Of a DNA stretch of 64,000 bases, positions 59,182 to 64,000 are shown one piece after another (within the stretch, counting starts at the first letter, position 1; each line of letters begins with the position of its first letter). The notes beneath the pieces were generated by a model. The model was not told where the DNA came from. It did no database searches and saw only the letters and a list, made by a program, of their open reading frames with translations. Made by a program: the position numbers and the translations under genes. This stretch comes from Crossaster papposus (Eukaryota > Echinodermata > Asteroidea > Velatida > Solasteridae). The stretch covers positions 1 to 64,000 of the forward strand of contig JBAIAA010000787.1 in NCBI GenBank assembly GCA_037893245.1, given 5' to 3'.

Positions 59182-60725
59182 GCATTCAACTTCCTTATGC
59201 ATTATGTCTTTCAATCTACAAAGCCTCATGAATAAAACTCAATCCTTCTCTTCAAAAATAGCTAAACCTCATGTGATCCTCGCTACTGAGACTTGGCTAA
59301 CACCTACCATTAGCAGCAGTGAATGCTTACTACCATCCAACTACACTGCTTTTAGAAAGGACCGTACAGTGATCTGAATGGTATCTCGAGAGGAGGTGGT
59401 GTGCTTATTGCAGTTAGAAATGATATCATTGCAACTCATGTTGAAGAGCTGGATGTGGATACAGAAATACTATGGATCAAACTACAATTGGTTAACTCCA
59501 AGCCTGTTTACATTGGTGTCTTTTACCGTCAACCTAAACTGGGTGCCGAACCCCTCTGAAAGCTGCATGAATCCTTATTCAAAATTGATCTAGCCAAAAA
59601 CCCTATCACATGGCTTGGTAGAGATTTCAATGTTCCTGATATTGACTGGGCGGTCCCAACCAGGCAACCAGCTGGCGATTGCACCTATGGCGAGGAGATT
59701 ACATCTACTCTTCTTGACATAATTGGGGACTTTTTCCTGCATCAACTGGCTACTAAAGTCAACCATGTCTATCAGACAAGTGCTTAATATTTTCCAACTT
59801 ATCCTGGTGACCAATCATCAGGCGTTTCCACCTAATAATACCAGTCCAGGTATATCTGACCACTTTATACTGACAGCTGATCCAAATGAATCTGAAGCCA
59901 AGCTCCCAAAAGGCTCATCGTCGTAAAATATTTAAGTTCGACAAGGCAGATGTTGAAGGTCTAACAATCCATATGCAGAACTTTGCTATCACTTTTATGC
60001 CGAATGCCGATAAATCATCTCTAGAGGAAAATTGGCATAGCTTTGAGTCAACAATCATGTCGGCTAAAGATGCTTTTATTCCATCATCTTTTAGGAGTTC
60101 TAGATTCAATCCCCATTGGGTGAATAGACCTCTCAAGCGCCTTGTCAGGAGGAAACAAAGAGCTTTCTTTAAGGCAAAGATCAAAACCAACACTCATCGT
60201 AGCTGGGATCGCTACCGCTCCATCAGGAAAACTGTTCAAAAAGAAATGAGAAAAGCAGAACATAAACACTTGTCCACCACTGTGTTTGACTCTCTGCGTA
60301 CAAACTCAAAACGCTTCTGGTCTTTTATAAAAAGTAGACGCCAGGATTCTGCTGGAATTGCTGCACTATGGGATGGCCAGAAACTCGTCAGCTCAGCACA
60401 GGACAAAGCAGAAGTTCTCAGCAGTCAATATAAATCTGCTTTTACAAGGGAAGGTCGAGGCCCTTTACCTCATATAAAAGATAAAAAAACCTACTGCTCC
60501 ATTCCTCCACATATGATCTGAAGGCATCTTCAAACTGCTTCATAATTTATCTCCACACAAGGCTCGAGGCCATGATGGGATTCGCCCTTTTGTCCTCCAG
60601 AAGTGTGCCACTGAGATTGACCCAATTCTCACCAAAATTTTCAATCAAAGCATCACTCCAGCACTGGAACTTCACCATCATCTTGGACCAAAGCCAATGT
60701 TACAGCCATCCGTAACCATATCAGT
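59182..60725 (+). pseudogene. LINE fragment: endonuclease and start of reverse transcriptase
   Basis: APE-type endonuclease remnant: MSFNLQSLMNKTQSFSSKIA, VILATETWLTPTISSSECLL, GGGVLIAVRNDI, VYIGVFYRQP, then PGISDHFIL. Next a basic linker (WVNRPLKRLVRRKQRAFFKA) open for about 211 codons, and the beginning of a reverse transcriptase (PHKARGHDGIRPFVLQKCA). Several frame changes. Jockey/CR1-like layout. It stops abruptly near 60,725 before the catalytic YADD, unlike normal 5' truncation of LINEs, because piggyBac-flank DNA is joined there. Confidence 0.8.
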
Positions 60726-61723
60726 ACCGAGCGCGCCACCTGGGCTCAAAGTTGCATGGACGTTCGCAACCAGAGAGCTTGTATGTCCCCCATTATAATA
60801 GTCGTTACGTGACGAGCGTTCTCAGTTGGCACAAGCCGATTTTGCTTGCAACTGAAATGTCAACAGCGCCCTCACTTTTGGCAGCTGTGTGGTTTATTAT
60901 TGCTATTGGTTTCAAACTGGTTCAAAAGGACGCGCGCGTGCATGCGATCACTAGCAGTTTGCGTCCAGCGCCACTTAGCTGCCATCATGGCCGAAAACAC
61001 CACTGTGTTTGACTCTCTGCGTACAAACTCAAAACGCTTCTGGTCTTTTATAAAAAGTAGACGCCAGGATTCTGCTGGAATTGCTGCACTATGGGATGGC
61101 CAGAAACTCGTCAGCTCAGCACAGGACAAAGCAGAAGTTCTCAGCAGTCAATATAAATCTGCTTTTACAAGGGAAGGTCGAGGCCCTCTACCTCATATAA
61201 AAGATAAAAAAACCTACTGCTCCATTCCTCCACATATGATCTGAAGGCATCTTCAAACTGCTTCATAATTTATCTCCACACAAGGCTCGAGGCCATGATG
61301 GGATTCGCCCTTTTGTCCTCCAGAAGTGTGCCACTGAGATTGACCCAATTCTCACCAAAATTTTCAATCAAAGCATCACTCCAGCACTGGAACTTCACCA
61401 TCATCTTGGACCAAAGCCAATGTTACAGCCATCCGTAACCATATCAGTACCGAGCGCGCCACCTGGGCTCAAAGTTGCATGGACGTTCGCAACCAGAGAG
61501 CTTGTATGTCCCCCATTATAATAGTCGTTACGTGACGAGCGTTCTCAGTTGGCACAAGCCGATTTTGCTTGCAACTGAAATGTCAACAGCGCCCTCACTT
61601 TTGGCAGCTGTGTGGTTTATTATTGCTATTGGTTTCAAACTGGTTCAAAAGGACGCGCGCGTGCATGCGATCACTAGCAGTTTGCGTCCAGCGCCACTTA
61701 GCTGCCATCATGGCCGAAAACGC
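60278..61723 (+). repeat. 723-bp tandem duplication joining LINE and piggyBac flank
   Basis: Unit 60,278-61,000 is repeated at 61,001-61,723; I noticed one mismatch (60,470 T versus 61,193 C). Each unit is the 3' part of the LINE fragment plus about 275 bp ending in the piggyBac start (CATCATGGCCGAAAAC). The junction shares CACCAC. Either a recent duplication or an assembly duplication. Confidence 0.9.
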
Positions 61724-64000
61724 CTCCAAGATTTTGGAGGAAATCTTCGCAGATAGCAGTTCAGATATGTCCGATGATGAATCTTCTGTAGCAACATCTG
61801 ACGAATGAGATGAAGACGCAACACAAGCCTCTTTAACTTCGTCTGGAAAGCCAAATTACAGGTAGGGAGGTTATAAAAACACACCGTTCAACTTGGCTAT
61901 ATTCTCGAAATGTTTCGCATCCGACATTCATGGGCTACTGTAACGTAACCTTTGCTTTTTGATGACCATTTGCAGGGGAAATCATCAAAAGCACTGAACG
62001 TTTCAGTTTGCATTGCATAATCTCATGGAATCCAATTAGAAATTGATAAAAAATTTGATTTGTTATTGATTTATTGATTTTTTATTGATTTGAAAAAAAG
62101 AAAAGAATTTAAAAACAAAAAAAAATTTTGAACATGTTTTTTTGTTTAGATATTTTTAACTTTCTATTGATTGTAAATTTGTATCTATTTGTATATAATA
62201 ATCTTATTATATAATTTTATTTCATGAGATTTTATTTTATTAAAAAAAGGAGACTTATTTCAGTGGGAACACTACTACTTCATTACACTACAACTACTTC
62301 ATTTAATGAATGACCATATTTGACAGTCACGAAGGGTCTCGAGCATCCTGTGAAATCAGGGCACCTTGTGTGCTGTTCAGTTTTAACAAAACTGATATTG
62401 TTTAGCAATTTCCAAATTTGGTTGGCCAACCGTCGTCCCCCAAAATACTAAACCGCGGATAAATCCGTTTGACCCCCCCCCCCCCCCCCCAAAAAAAAAA
62501 AAAGAGCTAATGTTGTATACTACCCTTAAAAGAAAATGTGCCGTGAAATTAATAGTGTCCCGTTGACATTTCTGAATATTCAGGTGTAGATGGAATAAAG
62601 CAAGCACCTCTTATAGCACGAGCCCACCGATGAAATTCAGTGAAGAGACCGACTGTACGGGATATTTCAGTCACCTGTCGCCCATGCAAATCTTTCAGCT
62701 CTTCTGCCAAGCAGTGTGGGAGTTGATGGTGGATGAGACTAATCGGCGTTATGCTGACCAAACAATGTGTGCAGATGTAGCCAATCATCTGCCTGCCTGG
62801 AATCCAACTACTGTTCCTGAAATTATGCCATTCGTGGTCTTGCTTCTGTGCATGGGTATCAACAAAAGGTCTCGCTACCGCATGCACTGGTTCAGGTCCG
62901 AAGTTCTGCGAAGTCCCCTGTATTCGGCGACCATGTCTCGCATTCGATTCACTGCGATCCTTCGATTTTTCCATCTTGCCAACAACAGAGCTCAACTAGG
63001 TGATGCCTAGGTCTGCCCGCTGCTCGACATTGTACTGCCATCCTTTCTTCGCATTTACAAGTACTTGGAAGGTGTTCACCGGCTCTCAGCCCACATCAAA
63101 GGAATCTAGTCGACCTTCCGTTGGTTATGCTTCAACAGACCACGTGCACCAACCTAATATTACATCTGCTCGGCATGTAGTCCTCGACCTAATTACAGGA
63201 CTCGAACATAAGGGACATTTCATTTTTATGGACAATTGGTATACCAGCCCAGCTCTCATCTGCAAGTTGTCCCGGTTACAGTTTGGAGCTTGTGGAACTG
63301 CACGCTACACCACACTGGGAATTCTGCATTGTGCAAACCCAAAAAAGTTACACGTGATAAGAGGTGCTGACCCCTAGTTTTACACCAAAGCCGGCCAACT
63401 GTGCGTCGTTTGGCAGGATGCCAAACGTGTAACTCTTCTCACAACTGTTGAAAACTGCAATATCGACACGAAAGACATTCGAAGCAAAAACATTTTGAGT
63501 GGACTTCGCAGGCCCGTACGCAGAGGGGGTGCGACGGGTGCGTACGCACCCCCCCCCCCCCCCCCCCAAATTACCAAAAGGTCCACATTTTCCAGGGTGA
63601 ATAATACTATTTTGATGTAGAAATAACGGTACTGGCACACGAAAAGTGTTGGCCCCATTTTTGGTCCCATCAAGTACAAATTCGCACCCCCCCCCCCCAT
63701 AAAAAATCCTGCGTACGGGCCTGCTTCGTACGATCAAAAAACGTTCTGTCGTTAATGATTATAATAAATACATAAATACAAGTGATCTCGCAGCACAAAT
63801 GTGTCAGTACTACTCGCACCCTCACAAATCGATGAAATGGTGAAAAAGAGTTTTCGTGGCCATTCTTGACATCTGCTTGGTGAATGCTACTAATTCAGAG
63901 TCAAGGTGATAGAAGAGCTTATTTCCACTTGGAAGCACAACCCAGCTTAGCATGCCAGTCAAGTGTCACGTGGTTTCAGCCGCTTTCCACTCATCACTAT
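61711..64000 (+). pseudogene. piggyBac-family transposase gene, broken, continues past the window
   Basis: ATG at 61,709 in CATCATGG; reads MAENASKILEEIFADSSSDM then SDDESSVATSDE, the acidic N-terminus of PGBD4-like proteins, then a stop. 61,860-62,600 has no coding match and includes a C-run. Family sequence resumes at 62,630: FCQAVWELMVDETNRRYADQ, SRYRMHWFRSEVLRSP, FHLANNR; then GHFIFMDNWYTSPAL at 63,215 with FGACGTAR; finally SVVNDYNKYI, YYSHPHKSMKW near 63,750-63,840. DNWYTSP carries one of the catalytic aspartates. Several frame changes and stops; a small element interrupts it at 63,509-63,723. Its C-terminal cysteine domain would be beyond 64,000. Confidence 0.85.
63509..63723. mobile_element. 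215-bp element inside the piggyBac gene, CTTCG target duplication
   Basis: CAGGCCCGTACGCAG and its reverse complement CTGCGTACGGGCCTG form the ends; CTTCG stands outside each (63,504-63,508 and 63,724-63,728). C-runs of about 15 and 14 follow the arms. piggyBac coding sequence resumes directly after it. Confidence 0.9.

Noticed and set aside
1-64000. tRNA, rRNA or other structured RNA genes
   Set aside because: I looked for GGTTCRA boxes with cloverleaf context and for rRNA-like blocks and saw none; covariance-model searches would be decisive.

Overview
This is eukaryotic, intron-rich, repeat-laden DNA, most likely from a marine invertebrate. The host gene recognised is betaine-homocysteine S-methyltransferase (BHMT, minus strand). 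Seven of its exons lie between 56,964 and 14,173, and their splice phases match from exon to exon. The 5' end (about 70-80 codons) must lie beyond base 64,000. Nearly everything else is transposable-element DNA in the BHMT introns or beside the gene. The species cannot be fixed from sequence alone; an invertebrate deuterostome is a reasonable guess.

The main discovery is a 24.8-kb composite, about 27,597-52,419, filling most of one BHMT intron. Each end carries a satellite of the same 47-bp unit (about 20 copies left, 29 right) in opposite orientation, and the outermost bases also match as inverted repeats. Between the arrays are two divergent, spliced genes. One (minus, 44,148-28,945, ten exons, about 820 aa) has a D-D-E-like triad and resembles large uncharacterised transposase-like proteins (DUF7869-like). 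The other (plus, 44,956-49,701, eleven exons found) encodes a ParB-like domain fused to a beta-class amino (N4/N6) DNA methyltransferase. I read this as a giant DNA transposon carrying its own DNA methyltransferase. Each satellite unit is a 10-bp-stem hairpin, usually with TGATCA in the loop, so the arrays are candidate targets of either enzyme.

Nested in an intron of the transposase-like gene is a second autonomous transposon (35,175-about 40,358), with TIRs near 590 bp and a TTAA at its intact end. It encodes a FEN1/XPG-like nuclease fused to a CXC (TSO1/tesmin-like) cysteine domain. A decayed relative of that gene lies at 129-2,427.

Layout: 1-3 kb, decayed nuclease-CXC gene and tandem repeats; 3.9-12.6 kb, small inverted-repeat elements and two satellites; 13.2-13.6 kb, Harbinger scrap; 14.2-26.6 kb, BHMT 3' exons with a satellite rich in cAMP-response-element palindromes, fossil DIRS and Penelope-like elements and a LINE fragment; 27.6-52.4 kb, the giant element with several inner small elements; 52.9-56.1 kb, a 3.2-kb element whose long inverted repeats hold seven perfect DR1 nuclear-receptor motifs; 56.8 kb, a BHMT exon; 57.3-59.1 kb, two small elements; 59.2-64 kb, a LINE fragment, a 723-bp tandem duplication and a piggyBac transposase interrupted by a small element.
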